Shown piece after piece: positions 35,512-47,262 of a DNA stretch of 64,000 nt. Location of the stretch: the NCBI RefSeq assembly GCF_009730915.1, contig NC_052477.1, positions 15,453,688 through 15,517,687 on the forward strand. Direction: 5' to 3'. The translations under genes and the position numbers were made by a program. Positions within the stretch are counted from its first letter, which is position 1. Each line of letters begins with the position of its first letter. Source of the stretch: Dioscorea cayenensis subsp. rotundata. Lineage: Eukaryota; Streptophyta; Magnoliopsida; Dioscoreales; Dioscoreaceae. Below the pieces are notes generated by a model. The model saw nothing but the letters and a program-made list of their open reading frames with translations. It searched no databases and was not told the origin of the DNA.

Positions 35512-36840
35512 TTGGGAGCCAATTCAATCGATTTCATTTTAATTGTTGCAGATATGGCACCTAGGTCAAAGATTGCTACTGGCAAACATCTCAGACATCA
35601 ATCCCTTGAGACCAAGTGCATAGAGTTTGCTATTCCAAAGCACCAGGTTTGGTTTGAGCGATTACCGAGGCTTAGGTTCGGACAGACTCACTTCCAAGAT
35701 ACGAGCATATTGCGAGATATACAGCAGGGAGATTATTTGGTGGTTAAGTTAGAGGATCTCGTCTCGGTGGGAGGTTGGAGATAGTTACTGACGATTAGAG
35801 AGCCTGCCATCCATACACTTACCCTCGAGGTGCTATCATCATTCTAGTTTGACCGTTCTTATGATAGATTCAATAGTGTCAATGTTATACAGTTTAGAGC
35901 ATTGGGGGATCACTACAGCATGAGCGTGACACACTTTTTGATCCGATTCGGATTGTATGAGGAGGCATTCAAATGTACTGATGAGTACTCTTAGTTGCCG
36001 ACAGATTATCCTGGCAACTTGACCCTGCAGAGAGCGTATGGAGTGTTATGCGGTCTGGGCCAGTATGAGCCAGGGGTGTCTAAGGCCACATGCTTTTCTC
36101 ACCTGCATATCGATACTTGCATGACATCATAAGCATGTCGATGAACGGTCGTGGTGACAATATCGGCATCTTGAGCTGGCTAGAGCTTCTACATCTCTAT
36201 TCGATGATTCCGAGCATACTGATCCATCTGGGATACATTGTAGTTGAGTACATAAGGCATCAGGGATAGTACACCATGGTAGGAGTGCTTTTGTCAAGCC
36301 CATACATCACGAGACTCATCTTGGGGATGGGTCTACTGGACAAGATTCGGGGGCCGATAAGGTGATTATACCTGCCCCATGAACATTGAGACATTGAGAT
36401 TGATGGGATTGGTGCCCAGACATAGTCCTGGGGTGTATATATTGGTTACACCTACCCCAGACATAGCAGAGGGAGGAGATGATACTACAGAGGATCCTCA
36501 GCTGGCCCCCAAGCCTCAGCCTATGCCGATGGATGCAGATGTGCCTCCCTCAGCACAGGGGCTACCTCCAGTGCACATTTTCTCTCCACCTCGAGTCCAT
36601 GATCATTTGGAGAGGCTCGAGAGTGCTGTGGGAGTACTCTAGAGTGATTTGAATGAGGTTCGTGTACTGCAGTCCACGAACCACGCGGAGGTGATGTCCC
36701 GTCTTGCAATTCTACAACAGTTATTAGAGCGAGATGAGACGTCACCGTTCGTTATGAGACCTCAGACCCCTTCGGCATCTCCAGCACCACCATCACCCAT
36801 CTCGGCACAGTTGATCCACCGGCACCATTTGATTTAGCTG
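35512..36840 (+). pseudogene. Athila ORF-1-like (third ORF) gene remnant
   Basis: An ORF starting MAPRSKIATGKHLRHQ near 35551 runs to an early stop; similarity continues past stops with FDRSYDRFNSVNVIQFRALG, HYSMSVTHFLIRFGLYEEA, and a proline-rich C-terminal segment (PKPQPMPMDADVPPSAQ, LLERDETSPF). The core resembles the plant ATHILA ORF-1 domain found in genes between pol and the 3' LTR. Its function is unknown; env-like status has been proposed for Athila but cannot be judged here. Several stops and frame changes make it non-functional. Confidence 0.7.
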
Positions 36841-37629
36841 GAGCAGCAGAGCCGATCACAGAGGACATCGATACTTGATGCGTCTTTGCTTTACTTTGTG
36901 TTTATATTTTTCATCTTTCAGTTTCAGTACTATCTTTTTGACTTGTATACTGAGTTTATCTTTTATTTTTGTCTCGAGTTGTATTTCATTTCCTTATCTT
37001 TATATACATAAGTTTTTTTGTTTATTAAGCTTTACTGGATCCCCTTGTGTATGCGTGCAGATGGTTTTGTCAGTATGGGAATTGAGAACTAGTCATGGAC
37101 ACGGCAAATGTGGGCCGTGTGTACTTCATAACCCATTGGAACTTTACTCCCAAGGATTTAGCTCCATCAAACGCAATATTAGGAGTTAGGGGAGTATTGT
37201 TTCAATTTCCCACTCCCACATATTTGCTTGATTGCTATAATTTCTATTGTGCTTGGATGTATACATTGAGGGCAATGTACATCTTAAGTGTGGAGGTAGT
37301 TCACTTTGCACATGTCTTTTACATAAGTTTTGATTGACATACATGATCACATAACCAATGGTGGTTCACCTTAGTTGCAATGTTTGTATTCTTGAGTTTA
37401 GGAGAAGTTTAAATATTGAATGTTCTCAAGCTCTAGTTTTTACTTGAATTTTCTAGGAATTTTTTGCCCGATTAATATTTGTTCACCACTCACTCATGAA
37501 ACTCTTTTGGAAACTCAAGTTCGATGTTTAAGTGACTAATTAGTTTTGTTTCTTATTCTATTTTGCTGAAAAAAAAATTGAAAACGAAAAGAAAGAAAAA
37601 ATAGATTATTTAGTTGTGCACTGAGGGTG

Positions 37630-37775
37630 GACAGAGCTACCATCTATAAAGTATAAAGCTACTCTCATAAGTTAAATACTAGTTCTACCCTAATGAGAGA
37701 AAGAGCTATCTCGTGGGATGAGTAAAAGCTACCACCCCGGTAGAAAGAGCTACCACCTCATAAGTGTGAAAGCCA
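37630..37775 (+). repeat. Short tandem-like repeats (AAGAGCTACCACC words) in the A1 3' UTR
   Basis: GAGCTACCATC, AAAGCTACTC, AAGAGCTATC, AAAGCTACCACC, AAGAGCTACCACC and AAAGCCACC follow each other at 15-40 base spacing. Repeats just before the 3' LTR are typical of the variable 3' UTR of plant gypsy elements. Positions 36841-37629 before it hold nothing recognised. Confidence 0.7.
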
Positions 37776-38102
37776 CCTTAACGGCCGCTTCGAAAAGGGC
37801 AAACCTTAGAGGATGTGTGAAGCTACTAGCATCCTTTTGTTTTGTTATGCTTGTAGATAAATAAGCCCTTGTACTTAGAACTTTGAGGAGTATACTTCGG
37901 GTTGACTCGAGTGAGTTTGCAAACACTTACACAATGTCGGGATTTGTTTTCCTTTTTAATACAAGTTTTTAGCTAGAGCATTGATTTTTCATATTTAGTG
38001 TTAAAAGTTCCCTTTCTTGTAGAATACTCTCCTTGCATTCTTTGGTGAACCTGAGGCCAAGCATTTTCAATTTTTCCTTCTTCTATGCTTCAATGTTTTA
38101 TT

Positions 38103-38142
38103 TTTGCTTGAGGACAAGCAAAAGCTTAAGTGTGGGGGAGTT
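38103..38142 (+). other. Polypurine tract region of A1
   Basis: GCTTGAGGACAAGCAAAAGC followed by TTAAGTGTGGGGGAGTT abuts the 3' LTR start TGATAAGTGC. This block is typical of Athila-like elements; element B has a degraded version at 48691-48730. Confidence 0.85.
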
Positions 38143-39823
38143 TGATAAGTGCTTGTGTGTTAAGAATGCGAAGTGTTCTTTCTTTATGATGAGCATTAAT
38201 TTTATCAGGTTTAAGCGCTAATAAATGTGTACTTTTTGATCTTTGCGAATGTAGGGTTGTGAAGCCAAGTATTAAGAAAAAAAGCCAAAAGTAGATCGTA
38301 AACGCACTATTTGGTGGAATCTTGGAAGGAACAAACGCGAAGACACAAGTGGGGCTCTAAGATATGTGAATATGTGCTAAGCTCCATGTATTCAAATCAT
38401 TACAATGACTTGGAGTGGCACAAAGGCAGTCACATTTGTGTATCCTGACTTGTGTATTGGTAGCAAGATCTTAACCAATGAACCCTTTGATTGAAAAAGA
38501 GTTGTGATCTACGGCATAAAAGTGTGCCCGTTTATGTTACCTTGATAAAAAGTGTAGAATTAGGAGTGTTTTGGCGGAGTACCGCAGCAATACATTGTAG
38601 CAGTTACTGTTCACAGTCGGCCGAAAATCAGGTTTCCAGAAAATCAACTCGGGCCTGTGGAAATTCCCCATTTCTATGTGGAAATTTCACAGGCCCGTGT
38701 GAAAATTCCATATGGGCGTGTGGATGCCAGATTCCAGCTCTATTTAAGCTGAGGTTCAGCCCGATTTTGGGGGAATCTTTCATCCTTGTCTCCAACTTTT
38801 CTCCATCTTTTGGGAGGTAGTCAGCTAAGATTTAGATAGGCTTTTGGCAAGTCATTGGACTAGTTCTACAGATTTGACATCGTGCTTCACTTGGAAGAAG
38901 GTTATTGGGGAGCTTTCATTGGCATCTATCCGGCTTGGTGTGCCATAGGTCGGACAAAGGGACCTTTGGAGAAGACGAGGCTACTCCACAAGACCGTCGA
39001 CATGACTACCGAGGGGGTTTTCCTATGGATTACTTGTTTTTACTTTCGATTTCATCATTGATTGTATCTTGCTTCATGGAGAGCTAAACCCTTTAGTGGG
39101 TACTTGCATTTTGTAAACGCTAGGATGTTTTTGTTTCATTGACCTTTTGTTATGTTTTCCTTAATTAATGTCTCTAATTGAGTTCTAATCTTGAATGCTT
39201 ATTGAATGATTTATCCCTTAGAGTGACACTAGGGTTGAGAGACTATCTTGGTAACCTTTGTGGATTAGTGACACACCATGATGGTTAGACAAAGCTAGGT
39301 TGGAGAGAGTTGAGAGGTAGCAGAGCGTCCCCTTTCCATTCCGATGTGATTTATCCTACTTCCACGTTCCAAGAGTTCTTTGTGGTCATAGTAGAGTGAA
39401 GGGCTAAGGGATGAACTCCACTGGGCTTAGTTGCGCGAGCAATAAAGTGAAGTATTGAAGTGACTTTAGCACATGGCGTTTAGGGCTGTGTATTCAAGGA
39501 TGTCCAAGACTCATTAAACATCAATTACGAGACATAATAGTTAGTCTTGCACTTGAAACATTAGTCTAGGGGGAGCATTGTCTGAGTACCCCACTTCTAT
39601 CAATTGCCTTTCCTCTCACTTATTTGTGCATCTCATTCTTGTTTCTTTTATTTCTGTTTATATTACATTTCATCAACATAATCATTGTTCGTCTTCATTT
39701 GGTTAAGTAGCAATCTTAGTATTTTTATTCCCTACTCCCTATGGATACGATACCCCACTCACCTGGGATTTGCTACTTCGACAAACCCATTCACTTTCGG
39801 GTAATACGTAAGGACTGTTGTCA
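38143..39823 (+). repeat. 3' LTR of A1, 1681 bp
   Basis: TGATAAGTGC...TTGTCA. The palindrome array at 38647-38729 sits just before a TATTTAAG box at 38741. Downstream lies the long block shared by all family A LTRs (GTGACACTAGGGTTGAGAG, then GTCCCCTTTCC and TACTTCCACGTTCCAAG). Confidence 0.92.
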
Positions 39824-39828
39824 CCCGT

Positions 39829-39924
39829 AAAGGAGGTTATAAGTGTTATCTTGAGAATTTTACGGTCCAGTGTTTACACCGTAAGTTATACCATAACACT
39901 AAGATAGAAGAGTTTTATGAGACT
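39829..39924 (+). mobile_element. Family C LTR (C1), second part
   Basis: Continues the host LTR after the A1 TSD. It contains TTATCTTGAGAATTTTACGG and ATAACACTAAGATAGAAGAG; the latter recurs in variant form at 63629 in copy C2. Confidence 0.6.
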
Positions 39925-42900
39925 TGACACATCCCTTGCGTGTGTGTAACGCAAGTGCTCGGGTCATCAAAGTAATAAAATATCCCGGTGAGTGGGTTGT
40001 CGAATCCTTAAGGAATAGTTGTTCAGAAACATGAAGTATTGCTATTTTGCTAGAGTGAAAACCAATTTGTGATTGTGATTCAAATGATTAATGAAAATAG
40101 AATAAAAAATGAAAAAAAATACAAGAGGAATAAAGAGAAGTAATCGATAGTAAAATGGGGTACGCGGACAATGCTTACAATAGAACTATTGTTTCAAGTG
40201 CAAAACTAATATTATGGCTACTAATTGAAGTTTAATGAGTTGTGGAGATCCAAAGACACACGGTCCGAAACCAAAGGTCAACCGTGACTAGCCCTCTACA
40301 CTATGCCCCAATGAAAATGGATACTCTCAACACCTCATAGTGTGTCGGACTGCTTAAGGTTTTAGGGAGTCCAAATGATAAACCATATTCCCTAATTTGA
40401 TATAACCCTTTGGTCCAGGCGAAAGATCCCTAATCATAATTAAGCCCTAGAACTAAGGATAACTCAACACTTCACTCTATTACTCATGCAACTAATCCCC
40501 TTTGTAGAAAGTCTCTTAGCACTTCACTCTATCATGATCGCAAAAAAGTCATGGAATATGGAGGTAGGATAAATCACGTCAGAAGGGAAAGGGGACGTTT
40601 GGCTACCTCTCGACTCACCCTCTCAACCCTCTTCAACCTTACTAAGTCTAACCCTAATGAAGTGTCACTAATTCAAAAGGATTGCCTAAATAGATTCTCA
40701 ACCCTAGTGTCACTCTAAGGGAAAATCAAATTAATAAACACACAAGATTGAAACTTAATTAAAACATTAATTAAAGGAAACATAATAGAAGTCAATGAAA
40801 CAAAATCATCCAAAGGTTTAACTGTCCAAGCACCCAATAGGGTTTAGCTCTCTATGGAGCAATACAAAATCAAAGATAAAATAAGAAATAAGTGCAAGTA
40901 ATCGGTAGAGATAACCCCCTTGTTGTCTATGTCGATGGTCTTTAAGAGCCGCCTCATCTTTTCTAAAGACTCCTCTGTCAAGCCTAGGGCACATCCTGCC
41001 GAAACAAAGTCGTCAGAAGCTCAACCAAAACTACTCCTATAAAGAAAATTGGTGTCAAATGCCATAAGAACGCTCTCAAATCATAGCAAAAACCTATCAA
41101 AACACTAGACGCGCTCTCCCCAAAAGATAGGTAAAAGATAGAAAGAAGATCTCCAAAACAAACTTGTGAAGTGGTATTTAAAGGGCTGAAATCGGGCATC
41201 CACATGCCCCTTTAGAAATTCCACACGGACATGTGGATTTCTATGCTTCTCATTTCCTGCACTTTGTGAACAATAACATCTATAGTAATTTTACTACTGT
41301 GATTTTGCTACATAACAATTCCCCTTGCGTGTGACCCACAAGTGCATGGGTTTGTCGAAGTAATAAATCCCAAATGAGTGGGTTATCGTATCCGTAGGGA
41401 ATGGTGAATAAAAACACAACGATTGCTACTTAACTAAGTGAAGATAAAACAATAATAGTGTGGGTAAAATTAATGTGAACAAGACTAAAGATAATAAGAA
41501 AGAGAGGCACGATAAAATGAGGGAAAAGGCAATCGATAGAAAATGGGGCACTCGAACATTGCTTCCCCTAGGGCTATTGTTTCAAGTGCATTACTAACTA
41601 TTATGTCTCCTAACTGATGCTTAACGAGTCATGGAGATCCTAAAATACACAGCGACTAACTCTACACTATGTCCCCGCGAAGAAATCGCTCAGTCTCAAC
41701 ACCTCACACTGTTTAAAGTTGTAAGAAGCTCTAGGGATTCCAAGTGATAGACCCTATTCCTATATATAAATCTAACCCTTTGGTTGAGGAGAAAGATCCC
41801 TAGTCATAATTAAGCCCCAGATAATAAGTATTACTTCAACGCTTCACTCTATTGCTTGAGCAACTAAGCCCCAGTTGAGTTCCTCTCTTAGCACTTCACT
41901 CTATTGTGACCGCAAAGGTTTCTGGGATCATGGAGGTAGGATTAATAACACCGGAGGGGAAAGGGACGCAATGCTAACTCTCAACTCACCCTCTCAACCC
42001 TCTCCAAGCTAGCATTGTCCAACCCTCATGGTGTGTCACTCATCCACAAAAGCTACCAAGATGGACTCCCAACCCTAGTGTCACTATAAGGGAGAAACCA
42101 TTCAACAAGCATTCAAGATTAGAACTCAATTAAAGACATTAATTAAGGAAAGCATAATAAAAGGTCAATAGAATAATAACATCCTAGGATCTACAAGTCC
42201 AAGTACGCACTAGGGGGGTTTAGCTCTCCATGGAGCAAGATACAATCAATAATGAAATCAAAAGTAAAAACATGTAATCCGTAAGGAAACCCCCTCAATA
42301 TTCATATCGATGGTCTTGTGGAGTAGCCTCGTCTTTTCCAAAGGTCCTCTTTCCAAGCCTAGGGCACACCTCACCGGATCGGTGCTGACAAAAACTCCCT
42401 CAATAACTATTTTCCAAGAGAAACGCGGTGTCAAAGCGGTAGAACCACTCCCAAAGCCTTGCCAAAGCCCCTCTAAACCCTAGCCGCAAGCCTTTCAAAA
42501 GCTGGAGAAAAGATGGAAATAAGGATGAAGGATGAAAGATGGGTCCCCAAATCGGTACAAGTCACGGCTTTATAAAGGGCTGGAATCAGACATGCACACG
42601 GGCGTGGGTAATTTCCAAATGCCCGTGTGGATTTCTGGAAATCTGAATTTCTGTCGGCGTGGGTAATTTCCAAATGCGCATGGAGATTGGCACACATTCA
42701 CATGTCTTTAATCACAGCTTGTGTCTTCACATTTGTTCACTCCAAGACTTCATCAACAAAGTACAATCACAATCTACTTTTACTTCTTTCTTTCATTATT
42801 TGTCTCCACAACCCTTTATGCATGAAAGTTCACAAATACAAATGTATTAGCGGTAAAATCTAATAAAAGTAATGCTCACCGTAAAAAAAAGAATACTTCG

Positions 42901-43364
42901 CTTTACTAATACACAAGAACTTATCACTACATTAAACTTCTACAATACTTTCGCAACAGTACTCCCGACTTCAATTTCTTCATCGAGGACGCATGCTTGG
43001 GCACACATCTATGCGGTAAATCATGTCTATTGACAGAGCTCTTGACAATGTTACACAAGTCAGAACATATGAGTGTGACTACCTTTGTGCCTTTCCAATT
43101 TGTGTATTCACTTGAACAAATTGGAGGTTGGCACACACCCACATGTCTATGAGCACAACTTATGCCTTGATCCTTGTTTGGTCTAAGAGTTTCCTCAATA
43201 ATTGCATCTATAACCTATTTTTGCTTTCTTTCTTCCAAACTTGTCTCCACAACCGTAAATGAACAAGAGAACACAAATACACATGAATCAGCCATAAATT
43301 AGTTAAAATGTTGGTCAATGTAAGAGAAGTATACTTAGTAATACTTATACACAAGCACTTATCA
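39925..43364 (-). mobile_element. Family A LTR copy c, interrupted by solo LTR d
   Basis: On the + strand it starts TGACACATCCCTTGCG and ends CACTTATCA, i.e. a - strand family A LTR. It is flanked by AGACT (39920-39924) and AGACC (43365-43369), a TSD with one mismatch. Positions 41313-42926 inside are a younger insertion. Without it c is about 1.8 kb, the normal family length. A palindrome array remnant is at 41200-41238. Confidence 0.85.
41313..42926 (-). mobile_element. Solo family A LTR d nested in LTR c
   Basis: Runs from TAACAATTCCCCTTGCG to CTTATCA and is flanked by a perfect TSD CTACA (41308-41312 and 42927-42931). No internal domain remains, so it is a solo LTR formed by LTR-LTR recombination. 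The palindrome array is at 42594-42684, and the TATA-like TTTATAAA is at 42569-42576. Confidence 0.92.
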
Positions 43365-43369
43365 AGACC

Positions 43370-44203
43370 TATCATTTCCAGTTTCTTATAGCCTGGTTCT
43401 TATGCTCGTAAGTAGCCTGTAAGTGGTTAGGTGTAAAACATTCTATTGAGGGTATTTTGGGTAATCTGTTGATGGCCAAGCAAAGGGAGAAATAATAGGA
43501 TTTTCTCAAGGATTTGTCCAACAATATAGTAAGGGGAAGAGCCTTATCCACCATCTAGGACACCATTAGAGCTGTCGAGGAACACTCTTGGCGGCGTTTG
43601 TGGAAGATAGGAAGATAGTACATCGGTATCTCAAGGGACAAAGAGAGAAAATGAGGTTATCATATTTCCATTCACTTCTTTTGTCACTAGTGGATTGTAT
43701 GAGTGTTATCCTTTAATGGTGAACTAACTTATTGCTGTTTGGGAGTAGAGGGAACCTAGGGTTTACATTTTCATTAACATTGGTTATAGTTTTGAATATG
43801 GTTTAGTTGAATGTTTAATTGCAATCTATTGATGTTGAATTCAATTACGCATTTATATTATTTTGGATTCTATTATTGTGAATACAATGAATGCATGATT
43901 CATTTATTAGTGTGATGAATCGAAAGATCCAACTAGTACAGAGAAGTTGCAATTGAAGGTTATCACCAGTCCACCTAGAAATAGGGCACTTCGGAGTAGA
44001 GATTTCTCCTCCGTGATCCCTTTGAGTGAGTTGGCATAGAATTCCATGTATCATGAAAATGTAGGGAGTAACTTCAGGAAGTGATTTCTATTATATTTCA
44101 TATGGGATTAAGGTAATTTCTTTGAGAGAAGATTTATCTATCCTTCAAATATACGCTTTCTCTAGAAAGACTTCATAGAATGCATTTTGATCATAGGGTA
44201 GTC
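43370..44203 (+). mobile_element. Family C LTR (C1), third part
   Basis: Resumes after LTR c with TATAGCCTGGTTCTTATGCT and CGTAAG words, then GTGTAAAACATTC in the TATA position seen in C2 (GGTATAAATATT). The remainder is LTR-like, non-coding, and ends where LTR G starts. No protein match is seen. Confidence 0.55.
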
Positions 44204-44343
44204 TGATGATATCCGCAAGTACATGGGTCATCAAGTAATAAAACTCTTACGCAAGCACGAGAGGGTCGTATTCTTTGGGGTGGCATTATCTAGTCTACCA
44301 AATATAGGTTTAAAACAAAGTAAGAAGCTGACAAAAGAAAAAG
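44204..44343 (-). mobile_element. B-like LTR G, first part
   Basis: TGATGATATCCGCAAGTACA resembles the family B LTR start TGATGAGCGATCCGCAAGTG, and both share AGCACGAGAGGGTCGTATTC-type sequence. It is interrupted by LTR D and resumes near 56124-56584 and 58437-58523. Confidence 0.6.
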
Positions 44344-44481
44344 TGATAAGTGTCTAAATATACATATTTTAGTATATGAATTTTATACTTCTAGCATGTA
44401 TTTTGATAAGAATGGACGCCCATTTTGTGTTTAATTGACTATTATTTGCTTTGCATTGCATGATAGAGCCATGGAGGACAT

Positions 44482-46286
44482 TGACACGACCGAATATGCA
44501 TATCAACTGCAAGTGCACGAGTGTCGAAGTAATAATACCCAGGTGAGAGGGTAGTCGAATCCACTGGGAATAGTGCCTAGAACCACCAACATTGCTATTT
44601 AACTAGAATGAAAATATGTTGATGGTGATGTGAAAACAAACTCAATGCAAATGAAAATAAGAAAAGATAAAGGAGGCGCAAGTAAAAGATAGGGGAGGCA
44701 ATCGACGATAAATGGGGTACCCGGATATTGTTCCGCCTAGGACAATCGCTTCAAGTGCAAAACCCTCTATTGTTCTTTCTCACTAATAAATTAATCAGTC
44801 ATGGAGATCCTTTAATACATGGTCCCAAATCTAAGGTCAACCATGCCTTACTCTATACATGTCACAGAGGAGAAATTGAATAACCTCTCAACCTCGCACT
44901 CGTATAGAATCACAATGAGTTCTAGGGATTCCAAGTGATAAATCCTCTTCCTAGATGTGGACCTAACCCTTTGGTCCAGGTGAAAGGTCCCTACCCACAA
45001 TTAAGCCCTAGGTACTAAAATCACTTCAACTATTCACTCCGTTGCCTCTGCAACTAAGCCCCAGTGGAAGGTCATCCCTTAGCCCATTCACTCTTCTATG
45101 ACCGCAAAGAGCTCGAGAAAATGGAGGTAGAATAAATCACACCGGAGGAGAAAGGGGACGATCCGCTACCTCTCGACTCACCCTCTCAACCCTCTCCAAT
45201 CTAGCTTTGTCTAACTCTCGTGGTTTGTCAGTCGCTCGCAAGGGTTACCAACAAGAACTCTCAACCCTAGTGTCACTCTAAGGGAGTATTCACTCAATCA
45301 AGCATACAAAATTGGAACTCAATTAATTGAAAGATAATAAAAATGTTCAATGAAACGAATATATCCTAGGGTTCATAAATATCCAAGTACCCACTAAGGG
45401 TTTAGCTCTCCATGAAGCAAAATACAATAGATAATGAAATCAAAAGCAAAGAGATGCAATCCATGAATTAAATCCCCCTTGTGTTCGTGTCTAAGGTCTT
45501 ATGGATCGGTCGCGTCTTCTTCAAAGGTCCCCTCATCAAACCTAGGGCACACCTCGCCGGATCGATGCCGATGAAAGCTCCCCCAATAGCTCTCTTCCAA
45601 AGGAAACGTGGTGTCGAAGGCCGTCAAACCTCTCTGATGCCTTGCCAAAGCCTCTCCAATGCCTTACATAAGCCTCTCCAAAGCATTGCCAAAGCCTCTC
45701 CAAACCCTAGCCGTGGGTGCCTCCAATGATGGGGAAAGATGGAAAAAAAGACAGGGGAAAAGATGGAGAAATCAGTGCTGAATCGCTGCTTTTAAAGGGC
45801 TGGAATCTGGCATCCACACATCCCTGTGGATGTTCCACACACCCCTGTGGAATTTCCACACGGGTGTGTGGAAGTTCCACACGCCCGTGTGGATTCTCTA
45901 AATTTCTGATTTTCTGCGGATGTGAATAGTACCTACTGCAGTAAATTACTACAGTGAAGATCTTACGATCAATGCACAAGTCAGGATATGCAAATGTGAC
46001 TACCCTTGTGCCCCTCCAAATGATTGTAATTGCTTGAATACATGGAGATTATCATACATTCACGTATCTTTGAGCCCAACTTGTGTCTTCGCATTTGTTT
46101 CTTCCAAGATTGAATTAAATAGTGCATTCATGATCTACTTTTGGCTTCTTTTCTCAAAACATAGCTTCACAACCCTACCTACGCATAAAAACACAAATAC
46201 ACAGGTACTAGCGCTTAAACTTGATAAAAGTAATGCTCATTGTAAGGAAAGAACACTTCGCATTCTTAACACACAAGCACTTATCA
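44482..46286 (-). mobile_element. Solo family A LTR e nested in LTR D
   Basis: TGACACGACC...CACTTATCA, flanked by GACAT (44477-44481) and GACAC (46287-46291), a TSD with one mismatch. At 1805 bp it is full length with no interior. It carries the clearest palindrome array of the family at 45812-45894, next to a CTTTAAAAG TATA-like box. Confidence 0.88.
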
Positions 46287-46809
46287 GACACAAAGGTATG
46301 ATTTGGGTGAAAAAGAGAAGAAAACCTGATCATGATACTATAGCGTATTTACTATAGCTGATTACTGTAGCTAGAGTACTATAGAGTGATACTGTAGCAA
46401 GATCACTATAGCAATCACTATAGTACCTGGAAAGTTTTCAAGTCAGGAATTGATCTAGGCCATACAGCCTCAATGATGCCCAGGATTAACCCCGGGATTG
46501 GTGTTGTAGTAAGAGAAGCTATTATCTAGCTTGATCAATGTAGCCTCAATGAGGCCATCATTGATCCCGGGATTGACCCCGGAATGGCTTGTTCTGGATG
46601 GGATTTGATTCTCCTTTTGACCCCTATATGGCCCGTGTACGATCAGGATACATGGGAGATATAAGAGCACATTTGAGGGGTATGAAAAAGAAGCTTGTAT
46701 GCAGCCATAACTTGGGTGAAGAAAAGGAAGAACGAAGACATCTTGAAGAAGGCTTTTCTTGAGGCTAGAGAGGTGATCAAGGGCTTGAACTTTCAAGGAG
46801 AGAACTTAC

Positions 46810-47180
46810 CATCAAGGGAGGAGGAGTCAAGGATCATTCGGCATTCATTTGGCTATAGGAAGCATCATTCAACTGGCCTTGTTCTTCTTCTACATCATTT
46901 GGATTAGGGAGTGTCAATTATGCATTTGCTTCTTGTTTTCCTTAATCTTGCTATACTTGTTTGTATAATGTCACACTAAAGGAAGTAAGGGAGCATTATT
47001 CTCCATCATCAAAGGAGGAGTCAAGGATCATTCGGCATTCATTTGGCTAGAGGAAGCATCATTCATCTAGCCTTGTTCTTGTTCTACATCATTTGGACTA
47101 GGGAGTGTCACTTATGCATTTGCTTCTTATTTTTTTTTATCTTGCTATACTTGTTTGTATAATATCACACTAGACCCCCA
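46810..47180 (+). repeat. Tandem duplication, period 194, inside LTR D
   Basis: GGAGTCAAGGATCATTCGGC and the following sequence to TTTGTATAATGTCACACTA occur twice, offset by 194 bases, with scattered substitutions. It is downstream of the TATA box, in the R/U5 part. Confidence 0.85.
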
Positions 47181-47262
47181 AGGCTACTAGATGTAGGTGA
47201 ACCTTGGGAGGTTCATCATGTATTTTGGATGCTTTGTGTTTAATTGAAATACTGATGAGCGA

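Larger units (their letters stand above)
31441..39823 (+). mobile_element. Element A1: Athila-like, pol-less, with LTRs and 5-bp TSD
   Basis: Begins TGATAAGTGC and ends TTGTCA, and is flanked by a perfect target duplication CCCGT (31436-31440 and 39824-39828). Order: 5' LTR cut at 32706, gag-protease, an internal motif array (34700-35500), an Athila ORF-1-like gene, a repetitive 3' UTR, a polypurine tract, and the 3' LTR. No RT, RNase H or integrase is present between protease and the ORF-1-like gene. The last part of the 5' LTR, the primer site and the gag N-terminus are deleted at one junction. The TSD shows that these changes preceded insertion or arose within the element in place. Confidence 0.9.

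Noticed and set aside
45707..45979. Overlapping + and - frames with repeated HTRV/CGCST-like words
   Set aside because: They arise from the U3 palindrome array of LTR e and are not proteins.
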